Source of the DNA: Diphasiastrum complanatum
Taxonomy: Eukaryota > Streptophyta > Lycopodiopsida > Lycopodiales > Lycopodiaceae
Assembly (NCBI GenBank): GCA_029204225.1
Contig: CM055112.1
Coordinates: 21,766,578-21,830,577, forward strand
Reading direction: 5' to 3'
Length of the DNA: 64,000 nt
In this document: positions 34,228 through 45,064 of the stretch, piece after piece
Numbering within the stretch: position 1 is the first letter of the stretch
Layout: every line of letters begins with the position of its first letter
Notes under the pieces: generated by a model
Database searches by the model: none
Seen by the model: only the letters and a program-made list of their open reading frames with translations
What the model was told of the DNA's origin: nothing
Program-made: the position numbers and the translations under genes

Positions 34228-35860
34228 CATGGATACTTCCCTACATCTTCTGAGCCTCGCATACCGTCTTCCACTTACCTTGACGAAGTACGGCATGAAT
34301 TCCGAGATCATCTTAGGGAAGCCATGAGTGATGAACGCACTGATTTACGCCAGGAGTTACGAGAGACGTTCACTGCTCTTTCTGCCCAGATTGCTACACT
34401 ATCATTATAGTCCAGTGTTTCTCCACTATCTCCACCTGTTCCCCCACAGCGTACATTTCCACCACCCGAGACTCCTTCATCTTCTGGTCCTTTGCCACGA
34501 GACTTTAAGGATAAGGTTCAGCTTACTGTGTATTCTGGGTCATCCGATGGAAATGAACTCGAGAATTGGTATTCTAAGCTTGAGACCTACTTCCTTATGT
34601 TTCCTAAGACTGACATTCAGCGGATACATTTGGCTGCTTTACATTTGGAGGGCCGTGCTGCTACTTGGTGGCGCATGTTTCGCCAGACGGCTTCACACCC
34701 TGGCCTTGCTAGTTGGACAGAGTTTATAACAACACTCCGCCTAGCGATGATTGATCCTCAGTGGCTTATTCGACAGCGCCACATCTTTTGCAGTTTATCT
34801 CACACTGGTGACTTGGCTGCTTATACGACACGGTTTACAAAGCTTTCCTATCTATTCCCAGATATTTCTACATTGGAGCTCATCTCTCGCTACGTTGCTG
34901 GTCTATGAGGCGCACTCAGGTATGATGTTTCTTCTTTTTTTCCACTCACTCTTTCTCACGCCATCTCCCTTGCTACCGCACTGCAGCACAAGTACTCTCC
35001 CATCTCTTCCTCTGTTTCTCGTCCTTCGTGTCCTTTCACACGTCCTATGTTTTCCTCTCCATCCTCTGCTAGTCCCACATCTGTCAGTTCACCTTCGTCC
35101 ACTCTTCCTTCTGCACCACGTCCTCCTTTTTCTCCTCGTCCAGTTTTTGTTCATCGCTACTCACAGCCTGAGATGTCTGAGATCCGTGAAAAGCGCTTAT
35201 GTTTCAACTGTAAGAGTCCTGATCATATCGGCCGTGATTGCCGACAGCCTGCCACTACTACTACCGTCTATTTCCATGATGCTGACACACCTGATGATAG
35301 TCATGATTCTGCCATATGCCTTCATATTCTTGACGATGACCCACCTGTTGATCAGTTTGCCACACCCACTGAGCCTGTTCTTGATCCCCCTGATCTAGCT
35401 GTATGCCATGCTCAGCTTGCTTATGCTACTTGGGCCGGTAAGTCGGGTCCACGCCATATCCGTCTTCGCATACGTATCACTGGTCGTGAGCTTATTGCCC
35501 TTGTTGACACGGGTAGCACTCACTTGTTTCTCAGCAGTCATATTACTACACGCATTCGTGCTATGCCAGTCACTACGCCTCATCCCCTGCATGTTGAGGT
35601 TGCCAGCGCACACTCTTTTCCTAGCACGCAGATGTATCAGCAGCTTTCATGTCGGATTGGAGACTTCCTTGGTCAGGCAGATTTTCATATTATTCCACTT
35701 ACACGGTACGATCTTATCCTCGGTGCTGATTGGTTTGCATCCCTTGCTGCGGTTACAGTAGACCTCCAGCAGCAGACATTGACATTCTCTCATGATAGTA
35801 CTCAGCATATATTTTCCGATATTGATTCTCGGCAGGACTCAACTTATTTCCGGGAAGCAG
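34228..35860 (+). pseudogene. gypsy-2 gag and protease
   Basis: One frame carries EVRHEFRDHLREAMSDERTD, the gag domain ([48 protein letters not shown]), the knuckle CFNCKSPDHIGRDCR and the protease [16 protein letters not shown] to [13 protein letters not shown]. Stops occur at 34408-34410 and 34906-34908, and a frameshift near 35835 separates it from RT. The ATG at 34229 is out of frame with the gag domain, so the original start is unclear. Confidence 0.88.
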
Positions 35861-37270
35861 TTCATACGGAGCCTCCCGAAGGCCCATTGTGCGGCTATTC
35901 TTTCTGTTCAGCCAGTTCAGCCTATTGCGGATGCACCACCTTTGCCACAGGTATTTTCTGAACTGTTGCGTGAATTTGAGCATGTTTTTAGAGAGCCGAC
36001 TCAATTACCACCTTTACGAGATGTCAACCACCATATAGACCTTGTTTCCTCTGCATCACCTCCTTCTCGTCCTCCTTTTCGTATGTCTATTGTTGAGCGC
36101 GAGGAAGTCCAGCGTCAGGTGTCTGATTTATTACGTCAAGGCCTTATTGTTCCTAGCCACGGTGCTTTTGGTGCTCCTGTTTTACTTGTTGATAAGAAGA
36201 ATGGTACTAAACGTCTATGTATTGATTATCGTGCTTTAAATAAACTTACTATCCGTAATCAGTACCCTATCCCTCATATGGATGACCTGTTTGACCAGTT
36301 AGGCCAAGCCAAGATCTTTTCTAAACTTGACCTCCGTTCCGGTTATCACCAGATTCGTATGCATCCTCCTGATGAGCACAAGACAGCTTTCCGTACCCAC
36401 TTTGGTCTGTATGAGTTTCGTGTCCTTCCTTTTGGTGTTACCAATGGCCCGCCCACTTTTCAGAATGTCATGAATAACATTTTTCGTCCTCTGCTTGGAA
36501 AGTGTGTCATTGTTTATTTTGACGATATCCTCATTTATAGCACCACTCTCTCTCTTCATGTTCAGCACGTTCATTCTATTTTTGTTTTGTTAGTTACTCA
36601 TCATCTGTATGCTAAACGTTCTAAATGATTTTTGTAGTTGTACAAATCAAGTTTTTGGGCTTCTTTGTTACTAATGGTACTGTTCGTCTCGACCCTCGTA
36701 AGGTCCGTTCTATCATGATGTTCGTATGTTTCTTGGTCTTGCTATCCATCTTCGTAAACCAGTTGCTCATTTTGCCACTCTTGCATCTCCTTTGCATGCT
36801 CTGTTGAAAAAGGAAACTTCGTTTGCTTGGACTCCCGCATGTCAGTCAGCTTTTGATACTTTGAAGGTTAAGCTTACCACTGCCCCTGTTTTATGTCTTC
36901 CAGATTTTCCCAGCGTTTTGCTGTTGAGACTGATGCTAGTTCCACAGGATTAGGTGCTTTATTACGTCAGCGTCAGTGTGTTATTGCATATGAATCCCGT
37001 CGTCTTCGTTCGTATGAGCAGCGCTATTCCACTCATGAAAAAGAGTTGCTTGCTATCATTTTGGCTTTAAAGAAGTGGCGTTATTATCTGTATCGTGTTC
37101 CGTTTGATGTTTTTATTGATCACCACTCACTTCGTTATTTGTATACACAAAAGGATCTTAGTGATCGTCAGTACCGTTGGCTTCAGTTTTTACAGTCCTT
37201 TCATTTTGATATTCATTATAAGCCTGGTAAAAGTAACGCTGCTGCTGATGCTTTGTCTCGTTTACCTGCT
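35836..37270 (+). pseudogene. gypsy-2 RT and RNase H
   Basis: RT runs from [19 protein letters not shown] through [20 protein letters not shown] and [20 protein letters not shown] to CVIVYFDDILIYS (catalytic FDD). Unlike gypsy-3 and gypsy-4 it reads PTFQNVMNN without a stop. Frameshifts occur near 36615 and 36900, and about 40-60 bp are missing near 36715, where QAIQDWPIP-type text should lie. RNase H begins FAVETDASSTGLGALLRQ and ends at DALSRLP near 37265. Confidence 0.9.
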
Positions 37271-38790
37271 CTTACTTACAGTCTTGTTACGTCTCCCCAC
37301 TCTTGGTATGATGATCTTCCTCAGGCTTATGCCACATGTCCAGACTTTCGTGATGTTATGTCGTCTGCCTCTCGTCCTTCCTCTCACCCTCACCAGGTTT
37401 ATTCCATTGTTAATCATCGTTTGTTTCACTATGGTTCGTTATGTATTCCCAACACTCTCGACATACGTCCACAGCTCCTTCTTGATGCCCATTCCTCTCC
37501 TGTTGGTGGCCATTTTGGTTTTCAGAAGTCCTTGTTCCGTTTGAAAGAACATTTTTATTGGCCTTCCATACTTGTGATTTTTGCCTTCGTAACAAGTATT
37601 CCCGTGAAAAACCTGGCGGTCTCCTTCAAAGTTGGCCTATTCCTTCCCACCAATGGACTGATATATCTATGGACTTCATTTTAGGTCTTCCCTGTAATTA
37701 ACGTGGTCATGATTCTTGTTTGGTGGTAGTTGATAGGTTTTCTAAACAAGCTCATTTCATACCACTCAGACGTACTATTACAGCAGAGCAGTGTGGTCGT
37801 ATATTTATTTCTGAGATTTTCCGCTTACATGGTCTCCCACGATCTATACTTACTGATCGGGATACCAAGTTTACATCAGGTTTTTGGACAGAGCTTATGC
37901 GTATCTTGGATGTTAGGATACTTATGGGCACTGCTTATCATTCTTCTAAGGATGGTCAATCTGAGATTATTAACCGGGTATTGGAGGATTATTTACGACA
38001 TTATGTTTCTCCTTCTGGTCGCGATTGGGATCAGCATTTATGTTTGGCTGAGTATAGTTATATCAGTTCTGTTAGTTCCAGCACAGGTGTTTCTCCTTTC
38101 CTGCTTGCTCATGGATACTCACCAGTTCTACCCGGTATACCTGCTCCTCCAGATGATGCACCTGTTACTATTTCATCTTATCTTTCGAGTGCTCGAGAGA
38201 TTATTACTAGAGCTGCTACTCATTTACAGCATATTCAACAGTGGTACAGGACCATTGTTGATCGTCATTGGCGCCATGTTGAGTTTGCAGAGGGAGATAC
38301 TGTTTTTCTCCGGTTACGCTTTGCTCGCCATCGTTTTGTACAGGGTCTTGCTTCTACTGAGAAGCTTGCGCCGCACTATTATGGGCCTTTTCAGATTCTT
38401 GAGCGCCTCAGTCCAGTTACATATCGTCTTGAGTTACCTGCTGCTACTCGGGCTTGTGATATCTTTCATGTCAGTTTATTACGTGCTGCTATTGAGGATG
38501 ATGCTTCTTGAGATTCCTCATTTCCTACAGATCCAAAGCTTTTTCCATTCCTGCCAGCTGCTATTTCACAGGTGCGCTTATTGCATAGTCGTCGCCATCG
38601 GCAGGTTCAGTTTTTGGTCCAGTGGGATGGTCGTCCTATTGAGGAGGCTACTTGGGAGCCCATTGATGTTGTTTTATCATACCCCTATCCTGGATGATCA
38701 GGCTCGCTCACTTGCAGCTACCATTGCTTCTCGGGATGCTCCGGCTTCTCTTGATGTTCCTTTCTCAGATGGGATTTCTTGATGCAGTAT
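37271..38790 (+). pseudogene. gypsy-2 integrase and chromodomain
   Basis: The HHCC finger starts HSSPVGGHFGFQKSLFRLKE but is shortened by a deletion near 37567 after HFYWPS. The core follows with a TAA stop at about 37699 (FILGLPCN*RGHDS), then VVVDRFSKQAHFIPLRRTIT, ILTDRDTKFTSGFWTELM (Asp) and DGQSEIINRVLEDYLRHY (Glu). After a stop at 38509 the linker and chromodomain are readable as QVQFLVQWDGRPIEEATWEP. The chromodomain is expected to bind modified histone tails and guide integration; here it is not translatable as one protein. Confidence 0.9.
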
Positions 38791-38858
38791 TTTTCTCTGG
38801 CACTGGTTCTTATCTTATTTTGCCTACATTGGGGGCAATGTTCTTTATAGCCAGGGAG

Positions 38859-39323
38859 AGTTACGGACTACAGGATACAGGCCTACTGGGCTACTCTGCA
38901 TATATTCCGCAGGCCTCTTTACATTTACTGTTGGTTATGTATATTTCTAGTTACGCATTTTATATTAGTCATGTACAGGCCCCAGAGCCTTTTTATATGC
39001 TTATGACCCGCACTGGGTCCTTTTTTATGACATTGACTGGCCTTGGGCCCTTATTATATGGTTATATGTGGAGTGGGGGCCCGTAGGAGGGCGCACTATT
39101 TTCCCTCCACATTTTGCCTCCCTTTACTTTTGAATTCCTATTTTAGGGTTCACTGGTAGGGTATTTATAGGGGCATTTGTACACTCATTTTTCAAATTCT
39201 TGATTGGTATTGCTTGGGCTCTTCGTGGGAGAACCTATTGTCTTGTCTATTGCTTGTAGGGCTTTAGTCTATTGCTGTCTTTTATGCTTCATTGATTCAA
39301 CACCTGAGATTTTGATCATAACT
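38859..39323 (+). repeat. gypsy-2 3' LTR
   Basis: 465 bp from agttacggactacagg to gatcataact, followed by the ggtga target duplication at 39324-39328. Confidence 0.92.
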
Positions 39324-39490
39324 GGTGAAATCTAAGGAGCATCTTATTTTCAGGTGCCCTATCTACTACGAGATTGGAGGGAGATATTTCTGTCGGTTTT
39401 GTGACATGTCCACTACCCTACGATCACTCGTAGAATATGAGGATCGTCAATGTGTTGCACTTATGGTACGGGAGATGCTCTTATTGTGAT
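39324..39490 (+). pseudogene. LINE C-terminal zf-RVT fragment, right part
   Basis: This continues the frame interrupted at 27214: KSKEHLIFRCPIYYEIGGRY, then FCRFCDMSTTLRSLVEYEDR and QCVALMVREMLLL before a stop. The EH.LF.CP.Y..I.GR...LF and E...YEDQRCLAL..RE pattern is the typical end of plant LINE ORF2. No RT lies upstream, so only the tail of a LINE was the target of gypsy-2. Confidence 0.65.
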
Positions 39491-40850
39491 GGGATATGTG
39501 TCAGATAGCTCAGCAGAGTCACTCTAGTTCTCCGCTCCAGATAACTTCTTCTACGAGAAGACCAAACAGGATTCAGAATTTGATGATGCTGATGACGACA
39601 CACATATTCACAGAGTTGGAGACTATGCACCATCAGTACCATGCTACAGCTAAAGTTATTTGACTTATCGTGAAGAGACAACACTTCTCATCCTCCTAGA
39701 CGATGTCAGGAGCTACCAGATCTACCTCATGTTCTCACTCGGTTCTTAAATGAATGCAACGGCTTGATTGATGCTTCTTAAAATGCCAAATTTCAAAATC
39801 AGCTTTCTAAAGGAGTTATGCCCACCAGTCTTTAGACTTGTTTGATTTAAAATGACACATGGCATAATATTGCTTATTGGTCTACTAGTGAGCAACAGCT
39901 TCCAGTTGGTTAAAAAACTTTTTTCCTCCCATTCTTTGGCTTACATTTATCGGTTTCAGGGCCATTTGTCTGTACATGCAGGATTGCAAGCAACCCATCC
40001 TTGCAACAGAACGGCTGCCATTTTATGGATTCACTATTCAAACCATTTTTTATGCATTACCATCCGTTCTTGAAAGTTCACTCTTTTCAGTTTTAAAGAA
40101 ATTAGAACTATGGATCAACCATACATCGAGAGGTTGAGGAGTCACTCTAGCAGCATGAAGCTACTAACATCCAAATCAAGCATACACTAGCCCAATGGGT
40201 ATACTTATACTCTCCAAGGCCCATGCACCACTAGTGGTGCACTGTGACACCTCATTGGACACCTCTGCAGCCTAACTGGGCCACGTCATCCAATTCCCCT
40301 ATGACTCACTGATAGACCCATAAAAATCCACCATCATGAGTTTAGGCCTCCAACCATTAATTATGACCTCATATCCATGAGGGCCCCAAAACCCCTCACA
40401 ATCATAATTAACTTACGGGTTGAGATAGGCCTACTGACATAATCAACCCGAGATCAGTCGTGCATGACACGCACAGTGACGATGCAACATAACCACCCAT
40501 CCGTAGGATCACTGCCGACCCAACCCCATGCACTGGAGTTATCGACACAATCATGTCCGATCAAGCCTCCGGTGATAACTGGTGTCCCATACCACCAGCC
40601 ATCACCCTCGGCTCTCCCTAGAATATATCTCCTGGCCTGGAGATACATCCTAGCTACTGCACGTGCCTTCCATCCACCAACTCCTGGGTAGACTAAGTGA
40701 ATGGCAACTAGGAAGCCCCAATGCTATATAGGCATAGTACAAGTGAGTCCCATCAAGCACAGTCCCGACAGTGACACATGACCACCGAGGATGGTGACTC
40801 GTGGCACCCAAACATGTCAATAATTAAGGGCATATTGTTATGGTACATAA
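39491..40850. other. No recognisable gene
   Basis: This 1.36-kb stretch has only short, unremarkable open frames. The part at about 40250-40750 is pyrimidine-rich on the plus strand and lacks coding character. Confidence 0.5.
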
Positions 40851-40851
40851 C

Positions 40852-40904
<53 letters not shown>
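40852..40904. repeat. (TA)n(GA)n microsatellite
   Basis: TA repeats at about 40852-40880 pass directly into GA repeats at 40881-40904. Confidence 0.95.
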
Positions 40905-41402
40905 TTGCGTAGAAGGGGCATTGCTCTCCGTGTAGGTAGCAAGCCTTGTGAGCAATGGGTCTCTCCCTATATCTAAATGACACTGCTCGCATGTGAGAGC
41001 AATTTGAACCTAACAAATCATGATTTGCCATGTGGCTAGAATGTTCAGGAAATTACACATGGCAGAAACTTTCAAGAAATCCCATAAGCAAAACAACTAA
41101 TGTTTCATCGTCAATATCTATATGTGAGGTTTCCCAAGATTTTGAAGAGTGCAAGTGGGTGGGAAACCAATTCTGAAGCTAAACCATAAATCTAGTAGGA
41201 GTTAATGCACCTGAATTGGATCATCTTGTACCCGAAACATTCGGCAACCTATACAAATGTATTGCCCTTAATTAGAGCTTTAATCTAATCCCCATATTGC
41301 CCACAAAAAAATCAAAAAAAATTAGAAAAATAAAAAAAAGAACGTTTCTGAGAAATGCTGGTAAAATCCAAAAACGCGTTTCTAGACACAATGCAACTAT
41401 GA

Positions 41403-41515
41403 GGGTTCGGGCCGGGGGCGGGCTTTTCGCGTTCGCATCCGGCCCCCGGACCCGGACGCGTGGTCGGACGCGTCCTTTTTTTTTTTTTTCTGGACGCGTC
41501 CAGCTTCTTGGATGC
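41403..41515. repeat. GC-rich patch with repeated ggacgcgt words
   Basis: Within otherwise AT-rich DNA, cccggacgcgtggtcggacgcgtcc is followed by a T tract and tggacgcgtccagc. The word ggacgcgtcc is a 10-bp palindrome present twice. It is not in a recognisable coding frame. Confidence 0.6.
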
Positions 41516-41594
41516 ATTTTTTAATAATTAAAAAAAAACAAAACAAACAAAAGGGCTGCGCGCGGGCAGTGGAACAGTCCGCAGGCATTAAGAG

Positions 41595-41785
41595 AGAGCG
41601 AGAGAGGAGAGAGTTATGGTGAGTGAGAGAGAGAGAGAGACATGGTGAGTGGGGGTTTGAGAGAGAGAGTGTGCATGTGGGTGGGTGAGGGTGTGATGAT
41701 TTGTGTGAGTGTGTGTGATGATGTGTGTGTTTGAGTTGATTTGTGTGTGTGTGTGAGTTGATTTGTGTGTGCATGTGTGGTGATT

Positions 41786-41823
<38 letters not shown>

Positions 41824-41960
41824 GATTTGTGTGTGTGTGTATGAGACATGGTGTGTGTGTGAGTTTAGGGTTTAGGGTCTGCGTGCTTGGGTTTAGGGTT
41901 TAGGAGGAGAGAGAGAGAGAGAGAGATATTAGATTTGTGTGCTTGTGTGTGTGTGTGTGA
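41595..41960. repeat. GA/GT microsatellite cluster with telomere-type repeats
   Basis: Broken GA and GT runs fill this stretch. At 41863-41877 and 41890-41903 short tttagggtttaggg runs occur, matching the plant telomere repeat. The cluster ends directly at the ATG of the hAT-2 gene (41962). Confidence 0.85.
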
Positions 41961-41961
41961 G

Positions 41962-42047
41962 ATGGCCGCTCGTCCCATTTGGGATGAGGTGGAGTTGTTG
42001 CCCGACAAAAAGTGACATTGCCCTTTTTGTCGAAAGCAGTTCACAGA
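41962..42047 (+). pseudogene. hAT-2 BED zinc-finger start, first part
   Basis: The frame MAARPIWDEVELLPDKK, a TGA stop at 42013, then HCPFCRKQFTE is the BED zinc-finger start of a plant hAT transposase (W..VE.L..KK..C.YC.K.F). Gypsy-4 inserts right after the acaga within TTCACAGAG. The frame resumes at 47933 as NASRV*AHLG, matching the family's ...R...HLAG pattern. Confidence 0.72.
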
Positions 42048-42496
42048 AGTTATGGACTCGGCTCATTACATTTGCCGCGTCCATTTACATTTACAGTTAC
42101 TCTACTTTATGCATAAGCAGGCCTTGGGCCCTTTTTTATTCATTGGTGACATTCAGACTATATGGTTGGCCTTTGGCCTTATTATTCATTATTAGGCCAT
42201 TTGGACATATTACTAGAGAGTGGGGGCCTTCTTGGAGGGCGCACTATTATCCCTCCCAGTTGGGCCCTAGCCACTGGAAGCTTCCTTTTAGGGCTTCCTC
42301 TTGGCTATAAGTAGGAAAATTGTGTCATTTGTCATTCAGCTGATGATATTGATCTCTCTCTTTAGCCTCCTTAATCTCTCTCTTTCCTGCTTTCTAGGGT
42401 TAAGTCTTGCTTATGTGCTGCTTTCATAGCTTAAGTCTTGCTTATGTGATGCTTTCATAGCTTAGCTCTAGATCAGCTGTGGCTCTATTCGTAACT
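42048..42496 (+). repeat. gypsy-4 5' LTR
   Basis: 449 bp. A 34-bp stretch around cttaagtcttgcttatgtg is tandemly duplicated near its 3' end in both gypsy-4 LTRs but is single in the gypsy-3 LTR. Confidence 0.94.
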
Positions 42497-43166
42497 TGGT
42501 ATCAGAGCACTTTTCTGAGCACAATCTGGAATGTTTTTCTTTGTTGCCTTGCCTTGCTCCTCCATCGCTGTTCCTACAGCTCCATTGCCGTTTTGATAGC
42601 CATGTTCCATCGCTGCTCCTTCCTGCCCACCGCTCCCCCTGTTTTGTCCCCTCTTTTCTTTGCTGCCCAGCGCTCCTCCTCTTCCTTTCCATCGTTGTCC
42701 CTGCCTTCCGACCTGTCACTTTTGTCTGATATTTTTCCAGTTTGCAGCCATCTTCCACAGTTAGTTCCCTAACTGTCCATCGCCCATCCTCATCCAAAAA
42801 CTACCCAATTCCGACATCATTTGCTATTCCAAACAGCTAAAATTCTTCAACCTGTAAATCACTGCCTTAGCACTCCCAACTTTGTCACTTTTGCCTATTT
42901 TTTTTCTCCATTTCCAGCCATCTTTTACAGCTTATCAAAAGGCTGTCGCACACTCATTCTCCACCACATTTTTAGGAATTCTGACTCCGTTTACTCTTTC
43001 AAATTCACATTTTTTCCCTGGCTGTCCAACGCATTTTTACAGCTTCTCCATTGTTCATTGCTGCCTTCTTTTTTCAGTTGTGATAATATTGGTTGTAATA
43101 GGCTAATTTGGGGTGACAACAAGAGTCTGCTCCCTCAAGTTTTCGTCTATTCCTTCCACTATCATT

Positions 43167-44330
43167 ATGGCACATTCACCTACCCCGAGTGAGACTACTC
43201 AGGAAACCTTATCCGATCAGTTTCGTCGCATGGATGAGACCCTTTTATAGTCTCATTCTTCACTTCGATTCAGTTATGACCGGCTTTGCTACTATGCAGT
43301 CACAGATTGATTCTTTACAGCCTCATGGTCCTGGTAAAGCTCCTGTTTTTCCTACATTTGGGACTCCCCCTCCATTTGGATTTCCATCTTCTGCTAGTCA
43401 GCCTGGTGGTGGACCGTTCATTCCATCTAACCCACCGCCTGGTTTCTTTCCTCGTCCCCCCCTTCCTGAGCCACACTTTGCTCGAGACTTTCGTGATAGG
43501 TTACAGCTTGCTACATATTCCGGTTCCTCCGACGGGAACTTCTTAGAGAATTGGTTTGCTAAGCTTGACACATATTTTCAGATTTACCCTAAGACTGATC
43601 CTCAGAAGATCCAATTGGCTGCTTTACATTTAGATGGACATGCCGCCACGTGGTGGCGAGTTTATAGAGTTGATCCTGATCGGGAAGGGCTCCATGTATG
43701 GCATACTATTCGCCGTGACCTCCACCATGCTATGATTGATCCTCAGTGGCTTGACCGCCAACGTGATACATTCCGTAGTCTCACTCAGACCAGTGATCTT
43801 GCTTCTTATACAGATCAGTTTATGGAGCTTTCTTATCTTTTCACAGATCTACAGCCCACTGAGCTTATTTCTCGTTACATTGTTGGGCTTCGTGGTGCTT
43901 TACGTTATGATGTGTCTTCCTTCCGTCCTACCACACTTGTTGAGGCGATGTCTCTTGCCAGTACTTTACAGCATAAGTACTCTGACACCCTTCCTTCCCG
44001 CTTCTCCCGACCCCGTCCTTCTGCTTCATCTTTTCCTGCTACGTCCACCCCTACCCCGGCCCCTTCTGTTCCAGCTCTCTCCATTGCCCCTTCGCCTCCT
44101 CGTCCTCCGACTCCTCGACCTGCTTTTGTCCGACGTTACACGTCTGCAGAGTTCGCTGATCTTCAGCAGAAGCGTCTTTGCTTTCGTTGTAAGAGTCCTG
44201 ACCATCTTGCCCGTGATTGCCGCCAGCCTCTCCCTACTACTACTGTTGTTTTTTACCATGAGGGCACTACTCCAGATGATTCCGATATCTACATTCATAT
44301 TTCTGATGAGCCTTATCCTTCGTGCTGATT
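43167..44330 (+). pseudogene. gypsy-4 gag with zinc knuckle; protease deleted
   Basis: gag starts [20 protein letters not shown] at 43167. A one-base insertion near 43245 shifts frame after MDETLL; the rest of gag continues in a second frame through [14 protein letters not shown] and [20 protein letters not shown] to the knuckle [15 protein letters not shown] at about 44178-44223. At about 44310 the text jumps from ISDEP to a region encoding L(I)[11 protein letters not shown] deletion of roughly 0.4 kb thus removed the protease DTGS site that gypsy-3 retains. Confidence 0.9.
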
Positions 44331-45061
44331 GGTTTGCATTTCTTGGAGCCGTGACACAGCAGACATTGACATTTGTACATGATGCAGTTACACACTCACT
44401 TGTTGGCATTGATTCTCAGGGAGACTTCCAGTTGATTACTGGGAAGCAGTTTATTCGCAGCCTGCCGAAGGCTCATTTTGCTGCCTTATTATGTGTTCAG
44501 CGGGCAGTACCAGTTCCTCCAGTTTCTATACCAGCAGCTGTTTCTCAGGTGATTTCTGACTTATTACATCAGTATGCTTTTGTCTTTTCAGAACCTACGA
44601 CGCTACCACCATTACGTGACGTGAACCATCATATTGATTTGCGTCCTGGTTCTGCTCCTCCCTCCCGTCCCCCTTATCGTATGTCTCGATCTGAGCGTGA
44701 TGAGCTTGAGCTCCATATTACTGCCTTGTTAGATCAGGGTCTCATTGTTCCTAGTCACAGCCCTTTTGGTGCTCCTGTTCTCCTTATTAATAAGAAAGAT
44801 GGTACCAAACGCCTTTGTATTGATTACCGTGCTTTAAATAAGTTGACTATTCGTAATCAGTACCCTATTCCACACATGGATGACCTCTTTGACCAGCTCG
44901 GTACCTCTAAAATCTTTTCCAAGATAGACCTTCGTTCTGGATATTACCAAATCAGGATGCACCCTTCTGACGAACATAAGACTGCTTTTCGTACTCATCT
45001 TGATTTATATGAATTTCGTGTGCTTCCTTTTGGTGTTACTAATGGCCCTCCTACGTTCTAG
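44331..45061 (+). pseudogene. gypsy-4 RT, first half
   Basis: After the protease deletion the frame gives [56 protein letters not shown] and [20 protein letters not shown], ending [12 protein letters not shown] with a TAG stop at 45059-45061 in place of the Gln codon of PTFQNVMNN. The same TAG is present in gypsy-3. Confidence 0.9.
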
Positions 45062-45064
45062 AAT

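Larger units (their letters stand above)
27215..39323 (+). mobile_element. gypsy-2: chromovirus interrupted by gypsy-3
   Basis: A plus-strand Ty3/gypsy element with LTRs at 27215-27668 and 38859-39323 and the perfect 5-bp target duplication ggtga (27210-27214 and 39324-39328). The ends read AGTTAC...ATAACT. A perfect tggtatcagagc primer-binding site follows the 5' LTR at 27669-27680, and a purine-rich ccagggag precedes the 3' LTR. Its leader is split by gypsy-3 (28115-33910). Without that insertion it is about 6.3 kb. The order is gag, zinc knuckle, protease, RT, RNase H, integrase, chromodomain, with several frameshifts and small deletions. Confidence 0.93.

Noticed and set aside
40450-40750. 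Possible tRNA or structured RNA in the pyrimidine-rich stretch
   Set aside because: No cloverleaf arms, A/B-box pair or other recognisable RNA fold could be traced by eye.
41397-41849. 150-residue His/Thr-rich minus-strand ORF
   Set aside because: It is a translation of GA/GT microsatellites.
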